Below are positions 1 through 12,300 of a stretch of DNA of 64,000 nucleotides, one piece after another. Location: positions 28,539,201 through 28,603,200 of the forward strand of contig OY755238.1 in the NCBI GenBank assembly GCA_963576725.1. Reading direction: 5' to 3'. The first letter of the stretch is position 1. Each line of letters begins with the position of its first letter. The notes beneath the pieces were generated by a model, which saw nothing but the letters and a program-made list of their open reading frames with translations, was not told the origin of the DNA and ran no database searches. Made by a program: the position numbers and the translations under genes. Origin of the DNA: Azorinus chamasolen. Taxonomy: Eukaryota > Mollusca > Bivalvia > Cardiida > Solecurtidae.

Positions 1-240
1 CTATTAAATCATTTCCCTGATGAATATTCATGTAGGAAATAATGACGTCATGAATATTAATAAGATTATTTTTATAATGGCATAGGAACACATTATATAT
101 TAGCTCAGACAGAAGCTGTAGAATCAGATCTATATTATACCATAAGCAAAGAGAGCAGACCCTGATATAAGAGCCGTCTGATCTGGGTCTACTCTGTTTG
201 CAGATGCGTCAAAATGCGTTTACATAAGGGAAAGGGTTAA
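1..240. mobile_element. TTAA-1 miniature element (GATCAGACGGCTCC hairpin), left end eroded
   Basis: Family consensus by eye: TTAACCCTTTCC, ATTCATGTAAGAAATAATGA, CAGATCTATATTAT, then a hairpin around CTGATCAGACGGCTCCTATAGGAGCC..., TCTGGGTCTACTCTGTTTGC and GGGAAAGGGTTAA. This copy ends at 240 with GGGAAAGGGTTAA. Confidence 0.75.
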
Positions 241-345
241 CATTTTTTGTACTTCATATACTTTAAAGAAGGTCTGTTTACGACACACGACGGCCACACG
301 GTGAAACAGACATGCATGAAGTAAACGGCGCGTAAATATGACATC

Positions 346-597
346 ACGAGAAAAGTTAGAACTTAGAAGTCGGAACAAGGAACTTGGAAGTCGGAACATG
401 GAACATGGAACTTCGAAGTCGGAACATGGAACTTGGAAGTCTGAACATAGAACATGGAACTTGGATCTAGAAACATGGAACTTGGAAGTCGGAAAAACGA
501 AGTCGGAACATGGAACTTGGAAGTCGGAACATGGAAAAAGGTTTTCATGGAAATTCGAACTTGGAACTCGGAACTATGAAGTAGAAACCTAGAATGT
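346..597. repeat. Minisatellite built on GGAACATGGAACTTGGAAGTC
   Basis: About 250 bp of imperfect tandem units of roughly 14-28 bp, all combinations of GGAACATGGAAC, TTGGAAGTC and CGGAACATGGAAC. The open frames on both strands are by-products of the repeat. Confidence 0.9.
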
Positions 598-1109
598 CAC
601 CACCGGGCTTTCGTAATAAAAGTTTGTGTACCAAAATGCAAACACGGTGTCAAACAGTTGTGATCCTGATGTGACGCCGGGTTACTCTTTTAACACATTA
701 TCATATCTAAACGCCTTTGCAAACAGGCCATGTCTGGACCAAACCGCTCTATCAGGAGCGGTTGGATCAGTAACTGCTCTGTTAGCTAATGAACTTATAT
801 AATATATTAGCTTCTAAGAATTCTGCCAATGCCATATTTCTCATTATGTCACCATAAAACTCAACAAATCAATATGCATACAGTCATTGTTTCATACATG
901 ACTATTCATTAGGTAAAGGATTGGACTATTACCACCAACAAATTGTAAAGTCGGGCAGTTTCAGAAAAATGATACTATTTCTTACCGCCCTTTAAGTCTT
1001 CACCACATGTTACAAAATATATGTCAGTTGGAAGTTAGTATGAATCCCAAGCAGATGTCATAAAAGCCTTCAATGAAACCTCGATACTTGGGAAAAAATC
1101 ATCATAGAC

Positions 1110-1625
1110 AACTATTTCTTTGTTATAATTTTTCCTACCGTTTACCCAAAAGAGCTCAACTGAAATAAAGTTAACCCTTCCGACACCCATGCAGCTCTTC
1201 TTAATCAAGACCTTAAAACTGACATTGGAATTATTTCTTCTATAATTTATGACAAAAGAGACGGTTTTCATTTTAATATTGTAAGTATGCCCCATCTTGA
1301 AGGAGATATTCCCAGTACTCCATCTTACGGTATTTACATATTTCAACTTATTCCTTTCGCTAGATCTTGTTTTTCTGTTGACAATTTTAATAGTCGAAAT
1401 CACATTTTCACTGAAAGCTGCTTAACATATCATAAACCTAGAAACACATTATCTCATTTTTACCAAGGAGATATCTCGCCTATTGGCAAGTATAAGTGTA
1501 ATCTTGAAACGCCCCTGCGACACGGTATTTCACATCCTCAAGTTCATGATGGTGTAGTTTACAAACTTAAGTTCTATAACGCAATGTTAAAGCAATGTTG
1601 TAATAATAGTTATCATAAATACTAA
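1110..1625 (+). pseudogene. Reverse transcriptase C-terminal fossil (retroelement)
   Basis: One frame reads YDKRDGFHFNIVSMPHLEGD then IPSTPSYGIYIFQLIPFARS, and later RHGISHPQVHDGVVYK. This is the conserved YDKRDDF..PHLxGDxPxxPSYGVYISQLIRFAR block that follows the catalytic core in a family of invertebrate reverse transcriptases. Upstream the same frame shows VYPKELN followed by a TGA, and no YxDD core remains. It is a decayed fragment; the exact retroelement clade is not assigned. Confidence 0.7.
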
Positions 1626-2581
1626 ATGGTCGTTTAGTTTATTGGATACATGAATCTTAAACATCCAACCGATTGCTTAAAAGTGGACAAAAGCAAAACA
1701 TAAAGCTCCTATAAAAGCTTTTGGTTTACTATTGACTGCTTTAAGCTACCATATGCCTTACTTATGTCTCTTTTTGACGGCCGTCTAAGACAGGCTCTGC
1801 ACTCAATCCGGGTTGTCTTTGTTACATAAATACACGCACACTAAAAGGATTGATACTTTATTGAAAATATAGTACAATGTTTTGAAAAAAATGATTACAA
1901 TGTGTAGTAAAATTGAGTAGTCAGTAAAAAAGTGCACGCACATTATATATATACACTAGAATGATGGATGATTAATTTCAGTACAATGTTGTATGAAACA
2001 GAGTACAATATATAGAAAACATGGGAATCATATGTAGGAAGAGCACACAGAGCTCATATAAATATACCCTAAAGGAATGAATAGTTTAGTTGAGTAAAAT
2101 GTTATGAAAATATTAAATAGTATAGAAAACATGAGTACAATAGATAACAATAATACGTATAATATGTTGCAAAAACACACAGCTTTTAGCCATTTGCATT
2201 AAAAACATTTCATTTAAACATTTTGTAGTACAATGTAAAGAAAATATGAGTACAATGTATAAAAAAAATGAGTACGATATGTAAAAAAGTACACGTCAAT
2301 ATATACATATACACGAAGAGAATTGGTAGATTATTTGGGTTTAGTGTATAAAACTGAGCATACTTTGTATAATTTCTGTACCAAGATTAATACCACTGTG
2401 CTTCCCAAAACATACTCTAATACACCTTAATTATTCGGACTGACAAACACAGACAAACGATGCAGACCCAGCTTCTGAATGAGCAGTATGATCTGGCTCT
2501 AGACTATCTATTTCTATATCAGTCTGATTTCGGCGCTAAATTTCTATTTGTCGTCTACAAACCAATTTTGTTAAATCAGGG

Positions 2582-2845
2582 TTAATCCTTTACATGACCA
2601 ATATTCATGTAAGAAATAATGGCATCATTAGATCATGAATAATGACATCATGAACTTTTATAAGCTTTTGTTTTGTAATTGCATATGTACACATGATATT
2701 TGACTCTTGCAGAATTAGATCTATTATTATACCATAAACAGATAGGAGTAGATCCTAATCAAATGGCTCTCATAGGAGCTGTCTAATCTGGGTCTGCTCT
2801 ATTTGCAAATGCGTGGAAAGGCGTTTATATGAGGTTATGGGTTAA
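2582..2845. mobile_element. TTAA-1 element
   Basis: Begins TTAATCCTTTACATGACCAA and ends ATGAGGTTATGGGTTAA; contains the ATTCATGTAAGAAATAATG block and the GGGTCTGCTCTATTTGC block. Confidence 0.75.
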
Positions 2846-2977
2846 ATAAGCCTTTACAAATTACAAATCCGACCCTCTACAAACTTAAACTTGATAAATG
2901 ACAAAGGCGATGGTGGTTAGATGGTGGTTAGATATGATTGTTATTTTTGTTTGTACAGAGGGGTTAATCCAAGTTAA

Positions 2978-3227
2978 TTAACACTTCGCTTGCTATTCAC
3001 GTCAATATACCTACCTGTAAATGATAAAGACCCGGATGAGACAGCTCCTGTAGGAGCTGTCTTATCAGGGTCTGTACTATTTATAAGTTGATTGTGTAAC
3101 CAGTGCACTCCACAGCAGTGATTGCACAGCGAAATACTTGTACACAGTAAAGATATATGTAATTAAACAAAAGGGCATGGGTAAAGAAGGAGAAATGTAT
3201 TTTAAAATTCAGCAAGAGAAGGGTTAA
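2978..3227. mobile_element. TTAA-4 miniature element (piggyBac-like ends)
   Basis: 250 bp, TTAA on both sides, ends CACTTCGCTTGCTATTC / AGCAAGAGAAGGG. Central hairpin GAGACAGCTCCTGTAGGAGCTGTC; body with CACAGCAGTGATTGCACAGCG and GGGCATGGGTAAAGAAGG. Copies at 37282, 41489 and 53773. Confidence 0.85.
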
Positions 3228-3318
3228 ATTCCAGTTGGAGCCACAGACCTACCGCAAGCCAGCTGGGATGATATGAACCAAAAATTGTTTAGATGAATTA
3301 TATAAAGTCGCTCCTAAA

Positions 3319-4031
3319 GGGAGTGACACACTAGAGCATATGGCACGAACGTATGCAAACGTATGAGAAAAATGCTCATATAGCGCATTTTATCGCATAC
3401 GCAGATATACGCTATGGGTAGGTTAGGCATACGTTGTATATGTTTCAGATACGCTGTCATAGTACGCCGGTGTAAGTTCTCAGACGCAGAGGCCGAAAAT
3501 AATTTTTGAACATGTTCAAAAACGTTCAGCGTATACGAGCGTATGAGTTATACGTTACGCATATGTTCATCATACGCTAGGCACACGTTGATAGTTCTAG
3601 AGTGTCAGTAAAGGTACGTAACTTATAGGTCAAATAAGTTTCACAGACGCTGGTATGAAGGCGACCAGTAAATTTATCATATGGATAGCGTATCAGTAAC
3701 GTAATTGTAACGTATGTCTGACGAATAACAAACGTTTTTAACTTTTTTCTGGCTATCCATACGCCACTCATGCGCTCACATGCAGTAAGAATACGTTACT
3801 TATATGCTCGCATACGCTACTTATATGCTGATATACGATACACTGACGTTGACACACGCTCGTATACGTTTCTCATACGCTGCATATACGCCAGATGCAC
3901 GGTACGCATACGCTATTCACGCGCTGCTAATACGCTCATCGAAGATAGTGGTGGAGGATTTCAGTTTTGCGTATGACCAGTTTTTCATGCGCTATGCATA
4001 CGTTCGTCTCATACGCTATAGTGTGACAAGG
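3319..4031. mobile_element. GTCACAC-ended element 1, interior saturated with CATACG/CGTATG
   Basis: Imperfect terminal inverted repeats: GTGACACACTAGAGCATATGG...ACGTATG at the left, CATACGTTCG...CTATAGTGTGACAAGG at the right. Words such as CATACGC and CGTATG recur dozens of times in both orientations. The core TTTGAACATGTTCAAAAA (about 3505-3525) matches the reverse complement of the core in the neighbouring element. Non-coding. Confidence 0.75.
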
Positions 4032-4044
4032 CCATAACCCTAAA

Positions 4045-4781
4045 GGGGCCGTCACACCATGACGTTCTGTCAACGTTCTCTGAACATTTCAATCGTTCTA
4101 TATTCGAGCGTTCTAGAGTGAGGATGACACATCTAGCGTGTGATAAACGTGTACCTAACGCATGACTAGCGTGTGTCTTACGCGCGAAAAGCGTGTAACA
4201 GCGACCAAGTAAGATATCCCTGAAAATCATTAGCGTGTGCTAACGTGCCACTGGCGCACAACGAACGATTTGTGAACGTTAGACGAGCGTGTTGAGCGTG
4301 TGACTAACGTGTGAATAACGACATAATAGCGTTTTAACGTTCGTTTGACTTTAGTCACACGCTGCGTGCGCTAGGAGATCGTTTAGCGGTCGTTGACAGG
4401 TCGTCAGTGAGTCGTTCACTGCAAAGCAAACGATTAGTAACAACCCAGCAACCCTAGGATAACGACTGCCTAACGATATCCGAACGCATGCAACGCTCAT
4501 CGAACGTTAGTAAAACGTTCCATTAACGATCTTAAACGTTCTTCGGCGTTTAAAATCAAACGTTGAAGAACGCTGGTCTCAGTCATAACTTTTGTGCATG
4601 TTCAAAACTTTTTTTCCGGACCAGCGTTCTCCGCCGATTCCCGGCGATCACCGACGTTCACTAACGTGCACAAGCGTTCACACAACGCTCTTCTGACGCT
4701 ATCCCAGCGACCATGGGCGACTACCCACGTTTGCTCAAACGCCAGAGAACGCTGACCAGAACGTCATGGTGTGACGGGCCC
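4045..4781. mobile_element. GTCACAC-ended element 2, interior saturated with AACGTT/ACGCT
   Basis: Terminal inverted repeats of about 24 bp, nearly perfect: GGCCGTCACACCATGACGTT at the left, its complement at the right. The interior is dominated by AACGTT, GCGTGT and CGTTC words. It abuts element 1 (13 bp apart) in inverted orientation and shares a CATGTTCAAAA...TTTTTTCCGG core. Non-coding. Confidence 0.8.
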
Positions 4782-4999
4782 ATAAACATGTATTTACCCT
4801 TTTCCTCATATAAACGTGTTTTCACCAGAGTCGTATATGTCTCTGTTTTCACGCATCTGCAAACTGTAGACCAAGATCAGACGGCTCCTACAGGATCAGA
4901 GTTTGCTCTGTTTGCTAAGGCAATTTGATAGATCTTTTAGCCATGAATGTGCAGTAGCCTAGGTACTGAACTTTGTAATAAACATCGTACATGGAAAGG

Positions 5000-5256
5000 G
5001 TTGAGCAAATATAGTAATGAAACATTTAACAATTTATATAAGACATAATGAATACTAATTCGATTCATTTTTATAATGGTGCATGGGCACAGGAAATTTT
5101 GGTATTCGTAGAAACTGTATAATCAGATCTATATTATTTCATAAGGAAACAAAACAGAAAAGACAGCTGATCAGAAGGGTCTACAGAGTCCGTCTGATCT
5201 GGGTATACTCTGTGTGCGAAGGCGTAGAAAGATTTATTTATGGCATGAAGAGTTAA
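5000..5256. mobile_element. TTAA-1 element, diverged
   Basis: AGGGTTGAGC...AATCAGATCTATATTATTTC...GTCTGATCTGGGTATACTCTG...GAAGAGTTAA. An inverted fragment of the same family lies at about 4788-4925. Confidence 0.65.
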
Positions 5257-5309
5257 ATGAGACATAACCGTAAACTTGCTGGAATATTTGACTGGAAATG
5301 AAAATTGAT

Positions 5310-5520
5310 TCGTAGATGGCATAACACTTTCAACGCTGATGTCGCATAAATGCACCTCGGCAAATATTTCAGTCCCAAATGAGACACCGCCTTTTCAAGG
5401 CGGCGTCTGATCAGGGGCTTCACTTTTTGTCTCAATCTCTATTTTTTATATTTCCTTAATGCATTTCTTTATCTTATTTCCTTATTTTACCGAATGATTT
5501 AACAATCTTTGGTTGCAAGA
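5310..5520. mobile_element. TTAA-2 miniature element (GGCGCC / GCCGCC hairpin), inverted
   Basis: Family: AACCCTTTTGGCGCCAAATTTCTAATTGTCGTCTGC...AGTCCCTGATCAGACGCCGCCTTGAAAAGGCGGCGTCTGATC...TGCGACATTGGCGGTGAAAGGGTTAA. Here inverted, with AGACACCGCCTTTTCAAGGCGGCGTCTG. Confidence 0.7.
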
Positions 5521-5571
5521 CTATAATGAGAAATGAGAAAAAGAGTTAATGAAAATGGACTCGTGGATAAT

Positions 5572-5795
5572 TCAACCCTTTTGGCGCCAAATTTCTAATT
5601 GTCGTCTGCAACCAAGTTTGTTAAACATTTCAGAAACTTTAGGAAAAGATATATATAAATTTAAAATTCAAAGGTATAAACCACATAACTAGAGAATGAG
5701 ACGCAAAGTGAAGTTCCAGATCAGACATCGCCTTGAAAAGGATTGCGCTATCTGTCGTGGTGCATGTTTGCGACTTTGGCGGTAAAAACGTTTAC
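5572..5795. mobile_element. TTAA-2 element
   Basis: TTCAACCCTTTTGGCGCCAAATTTCTAATTG...CGCCTTGAAAAGGATTGCG...CGACTTTGGCGGTAAAAACG. Confidence 0.7.
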
Positions 5796-6213
5796 TTAAT
5801 ATAACCGTAACAAATTTGGATAGATAAAGTGAACCAGTATACAGGTAAAGCGATCACATGCTTTATCACCATGCAGGTCTTTTAAAGGTGATTGCTTAAT
5901 GCAGGGTAATGCAGAAAGCTCCTATAAAATTGCTCTGCATAGCAGTTTAACAACAAACAGGCTTAAAAATATACTCTTTTAAGTGGTCGTAATAGTGAGC
6001 ATTTGTTGTAATAGAACTGAAGTTGGTTGGTAAATGAATCAAATAATCAGTTTGAAACAGAACAGTCTTTCAAAATCCATTTTCAGCATTTCACTCCAGT
6101 GCTTGGAAGCATGCTGTACTCTGTTTAAGATTTGATTGTGGAATAGGTTAGATGCTGATGATATGCTCATCTTGCCACAATATGTATTCTAACATATCAA
6201 ACTTATGTCCACA

Positions 6214-6332
6214 TCATGGTATTACTTGCAGATAAAGCATGCACGCAACACAAACGGCAACCGCAATTTGGGCGATTTGGGGTTGGTTGCCAGCGCTGAA
6301 TCTGCCACCGAAGAACACCTCAGCTGTATTGT
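6214..6332 (-). CDS. TEP exon 35 (GPI-anchor tail and stop)
   Basis: Starts after CTATTTCAG with 2 nt and ends at TGA (6214-6216). Encodes NTAEVFFGGRFSAGNQ, a polar spacer and a hydrophobic run IAQIAVAVCVACMLYLQVIP at the very end. Small residues (S-A-G) followed by a spacer and a terminal hydrophobic stretch fit a GPI attachment signal, as in CD109 and some TEPs. The last residues (QVIP) are less hydrophobic than usual. Confidence 0.85.
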
Positions 6333-9300
6333 CTGAAATAGCAAATTAATTATTAAAGTACGTAAAAATAAACTTAACAGAGGGGCTGGATGATCGAAGG
6401 CAGAAGAGCTGGTAAATGATCAACCACGGACGGTTGAGTGAATGTCTCACTGATGGAAATGTAAGTTGCAGTGGCTGATATTGTTTAGAAATATATAAAG
6501 AGATATTGGATAACCCTGTACTCCATGACTATTCATGTAATTAATAATGACGTCATGAATATATACTAGCTGAAGTACTATAATGGAATATGAAGACATG
6601 AGTGTCTTACCGTATCAGCAATTGTAGAATCTTATATATAAAATGACATGAGCAAACATAGCCGGTTGAGTAAATCCAGTAAAAGAAATGATAGAATTCT
6701 ATTAGCAAACATAGCAGACCCTGAGCCGTCAGATCTGTCTATTATGTTTGCAAATTAGTGAAAATGCGTTTATAAGAAGGAATGTGTTTACTGAAGGCAG
6801 AAGCGCCAGATAAAAAATAATGAAAATATGCTAAACGTTTTGCTCATTTGGAAACATAACAATTGAAATCGGATGACACTTGCATGGTCCTTACAGCTTA
6901 GCTGTTTTTTATGAGAGGTTTATCAGACAAGTTACTCTGTAGGCAAATAAATAAATAGTGATGCTTCGAAACGTATGAGCTTGTGAAACCATTGCCAACC
7001 GTTTCGATCAAGATATGACTCCGAATCTCACTCCGTTTGAGCATATTTCAAAGTCTTTGAATATCTACACTTACACTCCAAATTATTCGAATTGATGTAG
7101 ACATTTTTTTTGTTATACACAATCTGGTAAAGGTTTATTTCGGTTTGTAAGAAAACACACAATTTATAGGCAAAATGGCACACAAGCAAACAGATGGTGT
7201 GTTAGATAAAAATGACTGTGCTGCTTTTAATTGTGCATATATGCTGACCGCCTTTTGGCAGATGAAACCGCACCAAAGCACAATGACACATCAGTTGTGG
7301 TTGCGCCAGTCTGTCGAACCAATACGTGCTTTAACCCAATTTAACATGAATATAAGACTATTCATATTTTCCTAGGAGACATGGTCATTAGTAAGATTGT
7401 CATAGGGTATGTTGTCATAGGTGAAATATTCCAAGGTGGGGAAGGTGTGATGTTATTTCCAGAGGTGATATCATGCTAAGGGGGCATCGCTATAGGTTAT
7501 ATTATCACAAGGGGATATGGTCACAGGTGATATCGTTCTATTGGAATATTGTCATATTGAATATGGTGATATCTTCCAAGGGATATTGTCATAGGTTATA
7601 TCGTCCTATCTAGCGGGACATTGTCATAGGTGAAATAGTTATATGTGGATATTGTCATAGCTGATGATATACTGGGATGGGGTTGGGATTGTCCTACACC
7701 AAACGTATAAGCCAAGACATCACTCACTTGGGTTGTAATAGTCCAATACTCTCACATTTGCCGGTTTCCTGTTTTTGATTACCACATCCTCATTTACGGT
7801 AGAGACAAAACAGCGATCAGTCGAGAAATTTTCATCCTCTTCATTCTGTAAAATGTCACATGTTTGTGATATAAACCATTTATTTAAATAGTATTTCAGG
7901 ATTATCCCGTCCAGATCTCATTTGGAATCACGCTCATGTTCATGTTGAGGGGCCGCAGCAAACAAAATCATTGCTGGTATAAACCATTGACATCGAAGGA
8001 TTCAGTAAGCAGTGCAGACCCGGATCAGAGGCTCCTTCAGAAGCCATCTGATCTGGGTTTTCACTGTTTGCCTAGGCCCATTTTAGGAACACTGGACATA
8101 AATGAGTTAAATTTTAGCACTGCATATGTGTAATTATTACTAACTTTAACCTTCTGCATTCTTAGCCCTGGTCATCTGCAACTATTACCGGTATGGTCTG
8201 CTTCACTTTCTTCCATTTCGTCACCAAACCAGGTTCATGATGACAAACAATTGGAATCCAGATGAGACGCTGAGTTACCGGATCCAAACCGTTTGCAAGA
8301 CATAAAGTCGCTAATAGAGTGCTGAATGTTAAACATAGTCTTAAATTCTCGTATCTTACAGTGCCACCAAATATGCAAGCAATATTGATCTCTTCCTAGT
8401 TTTGGTATTGATTTGAGTTAGGTACACGTTGAAAATATGCAATATCATCAGAGTCCATGCTTATAAAACGTTTAGTTGAGTCTGAGTTCGTTCTCAAGTT
8501 TTTGATTGGTCAGATTTGAGCCTTTGGCTCAAATCTGACCAATCAAAAGCTTGAGAACTCAAATCTGACCAATCAAAAGCTTGAGAACGAAACTCAGACT
8601 CAGAAACTAAAAGCTTTATAAGCATGGACCCTGATGTCCTAAATCCATTGCACTCATTTGGCATTTGTTTTTGTCTGCAAACGTTTCATCTTCTTTGAGT
8701 TTCTTGGTGTACAGTAGAACTTAGCTTAAGCGACCATTGATTTATTATACATAGGAGTCTTAAAAAACAGGTGGCTGCTTAAAGCAGACCAACATAAACG
8801 CAGAAACTTTCTGCATAACTGCTGCCTTGCTTTAATTTACCAACTGTCTTAAAGACACAGACGTGGGCCTTTTTATAAATAGACTCTGATGATAGGTTCT
8901 ACTGGATTTTTGTTCATTTTCTTCTCAGACTAGTAAGTGGTGTATGAAACGGTTTGGATCTTGATGAGTCGCCGAGTTGTTCGGCCTCAAATCTGGATTC
9001 ACGCTTTCCAAGGTAACCCATATGGGGTTCAACCACCGACAGTGGCCGTTATTCCCCATACTTGACAAGGGAATATAATACAGTAACACCAATCTAGGTT
9101 GGCCTTTCACATCAGTATCAATGCAGGTCTGTAAGACAGGTTGAAGCTGAACCCATTCCCTCATACATGTAGGCTATTTTTAGACCCAACCTCTTTGAAT
9201 TACTCTTAAAAGAAGGATCTACTTGAAAGAAGAAACACATTAGAACTACATTATATATAGTTTTGAAACCATTATGATAAATAGAGCTTATTGCTCCAAT

Positions 9301-12300
9301 CGAACACATGCTCGATTTATCGCAATGGTTTCAAAAAACGAATTTTACATAGGCATAAAAAATGGCATTATAAGAGGGAACGCGTTAATGCAATGTGAAC
9401 GTCATACAGAAAGCTTACAAGCTCACAAAGAAACTTTCTGCACGACTTTTATCCTGGATAAAACAGCTCTTCATGAAAAGTATAAATCATACTTTACCAA
9501 ATTTCCAGTTTAAAGGGGATTTACTGTATACTTACATCATAGTAATAAGTGTAGGTAGATTTATTTTCATCTGTTTCCACTTTGCTGACTCTTAGGTCAC
9601 CTGTTGTACTTGACTCATCTGTGCCTCCTACATACCTGTACCCACTCCCTAGAGACACAGTCACGGTAACCATTGGAGAAATGGACAGATTCTTACTAAA
9701 ACACAGACAGAAAGGGATTAATTGTATACTAGAATAGAAAGAATGGAACAATTCTAGGATGACGGTAGTCTAGTTGTAACGCGCTTGACTATCAGTCCGG
9801 AGATACGGGGTTCAAATCCCAGTCCCTCCCAGACATTTCAGAGACGTTTTTTCGTGTCTCCCACCCACACGTCCAGGGGTTAAAATGGGTACCATGTGAG
9901 GGTACGGCATTGCACGTAGCCGTGCTCAGTATTGTAGGCCCATGACTCAGTGACCAGGGGAGTAAAAGTACAGTCGGCTGAGCGGTCATTCGGACTGAAA
10001 GTAGACAATAACTAGGTACTTTTTTAATACTTAGCAATTCAAACCCAATCTTAACCTCATGAACAGTAAGTAGGACATATTGACATAATACAGTTGAACA
10101 TGTCTTAAGCGGCTGTTCATTTACTGGGCATAGGAGTGTTAAACAGCACGTGTTTGCTTAATGTATGGTTAATGTATTTTATGCTGAGAGCTCCTATGGG
10201 CCTGTACTTTTGACCTGCATTAAGCTACCGTATGCCTACACATACTTATTATATTGTTTTGATGGACGCTTAAGATAGGTTCTACTGTAAATATTAATTA
10301 AGTGAATTTTATAATCAATTATGGTGTTATGAACAAGAGAATATTTGACCATTGCAGAAACTGTAGAATCTTATCCATATTATCTCATAGACAAACAAGG
10401 CATATATTGATCAGACGGTTCCTACTTGAGCAATCTGATCTGGGTCTATAATATTCCGCTTGCAAAGGCATAAAATGCGTTTATATCAAGTAAAGAATGA
10501 AACACTATCCAGCGGTTAAAATGATGTTTGCTCAAATTTAGTTTTGTTAATATTTTGATTACATTTTGATAAACTAACGACTGAGTGAAAAACAGCTTTA
10601 ATTCTGTAGCGACGCGTGTTGCCCGTTGTCTCATCTGGATGTAAGCTACATGTATTTGTAAAAGCGATTCAAGTCATGCGTAGAGAGAATTAGGCAAACG
10701 ATATAAACTGAACAAAATATGTAATCACCTTGAATGTAGACATTAATTTCACTGGCATTTGCCAACAATGTAGACCAAAATCAGCGGGTTCCTAAAGAAA
10801 ACCACTGGGTTAGTCATTGAAAATCGTATCTTGAAGGTAGTATTTATTGTTAAACCTTGTGTAATATTCATGTAAGGAATAATGAGGTCATGAACATGTA
10901 TTACCTAATTTGTATTATAATAGCATACGCACAAAATAAGGTCATGTTGTTTTGGCTCAGGCAGAAACTATATAATTAGATCTATACAGTGCTCCCTCTC
11001 TACAACGACACCATTTGGGATACGCATATTGTATGTGTTGTTCAGAGGGAGTTGTTATAGGGAGGGAAAATCAAACATAATTAGCTTGTTTGCAGACCCC
11101 CAGATAAGGGGTATTTCGAGAACTAAAACCGTTATGCCTCAATCAAACCCTATGTTGTGACCACTCTTTAGAATCGTCACAAAGTGGCGATTCTAAAGAG
11201 TGGTCACAACATAGGGTTTGATGGAGGCATAAAGAAAATACGATGGAAAAGGGTTGTTTCTGGAGCCTTGTTGTTTCGGTAACAGTGACAAGCGTTGTTG
11301 TAAGGAGGGAATCGTTATTGAGAGGGCCGTTGTAGGGAGGGAGCACTGTATTACACTACAACTACAAGCAAACACAACAGATCCTAACCAGACGGCTCCT
11401 ATATGAGCCTTTGGTCTGGAACTACCCTGCAAATGCGTGAATTGGCGTTTATATGAAGGAAAGGACTAAACACTCCGGACTGTATATATACATACTCTTT
11501 GTTGCGAACACATGTCCGTACTATGTCCTTATTGTTCACATCCTTGTCGGAACTGACCACCACGTCGAATGGGGAGGAGTTTCTGTTTATTTTGGTGTTG
11601 TACAAAGCTTCCACCTAAGCGTAAATAGTAGGAAGAAGTTTCAAACACTTGTTAGAAACAATAAACACGAATCGTGATTTTCATTGCTCAATTGTCAAGC
11701 ACACAATTTGACAAAGTCTTCCAGCTGGCGTCCTGAGTGTAACCGGACTGGTATTTGCAAACGGTTTGGATCCAGATGAGATGCCTAATAAATGTACCAG
11801 AGATAACTGTGCGAACACAAATACAAAAATTGCTATTTCTTCACCAAACCTAAAACGTGATCACTCTTTAGAATCGTCTCGAAGAGACGATTCTAAAGAG
11901 TGGTCACTGTATAGGGTTTGGTGTAGAAATAAAGGAGTTATTCCTGGAAATGTTGAAACACATCTTATCTGGACCTCTGTCTATCCGCCATTAGAACCCA
12001 TATGTTTGCTATCATGGGATGTATGTAACAACAGGCCATTAATTCAGGATGAAAAGGGTTAAACAGTCACCATGCGTTTCGTTGATTGTTCCATTGTATA
12101 TTGTACATCCTTATTCAAACATTTATTATTAATCTAAAAAACTGAAAATAAACACAATATTGTACTTACTGTTGTAAATACCTTCCCCTTTGTTCCCTCA
12201 TAAACAAACTGTATGTCTTTGAATGGCGGAGTTGATGGAACATCAAGCTGAAAGAGAGCCAATGGTATCACAGAGAACTACTGTAATATTGTTCTGTGGG

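Noticed and set aside
1035..1403. 122-codon minus-strand open frame
   Set aside because: It overlaps the recognisable plus-strand reverse transcriptase fossil and is its shadow; no domain of its own.
3577..4230. Several overlapping open frames on both strands
   Set aside because: All lie in word-saturated repeats (CATACG/CGTATG and ACGTT), which give repetitive peptides without protein character.
9755..9835. Functional tRNA gene
   Set aside because: The A and B boxes are present but the acceptor and anticodon stems do not pair properly and a SINE body follows, so I call it a tRNA-derived SINE.
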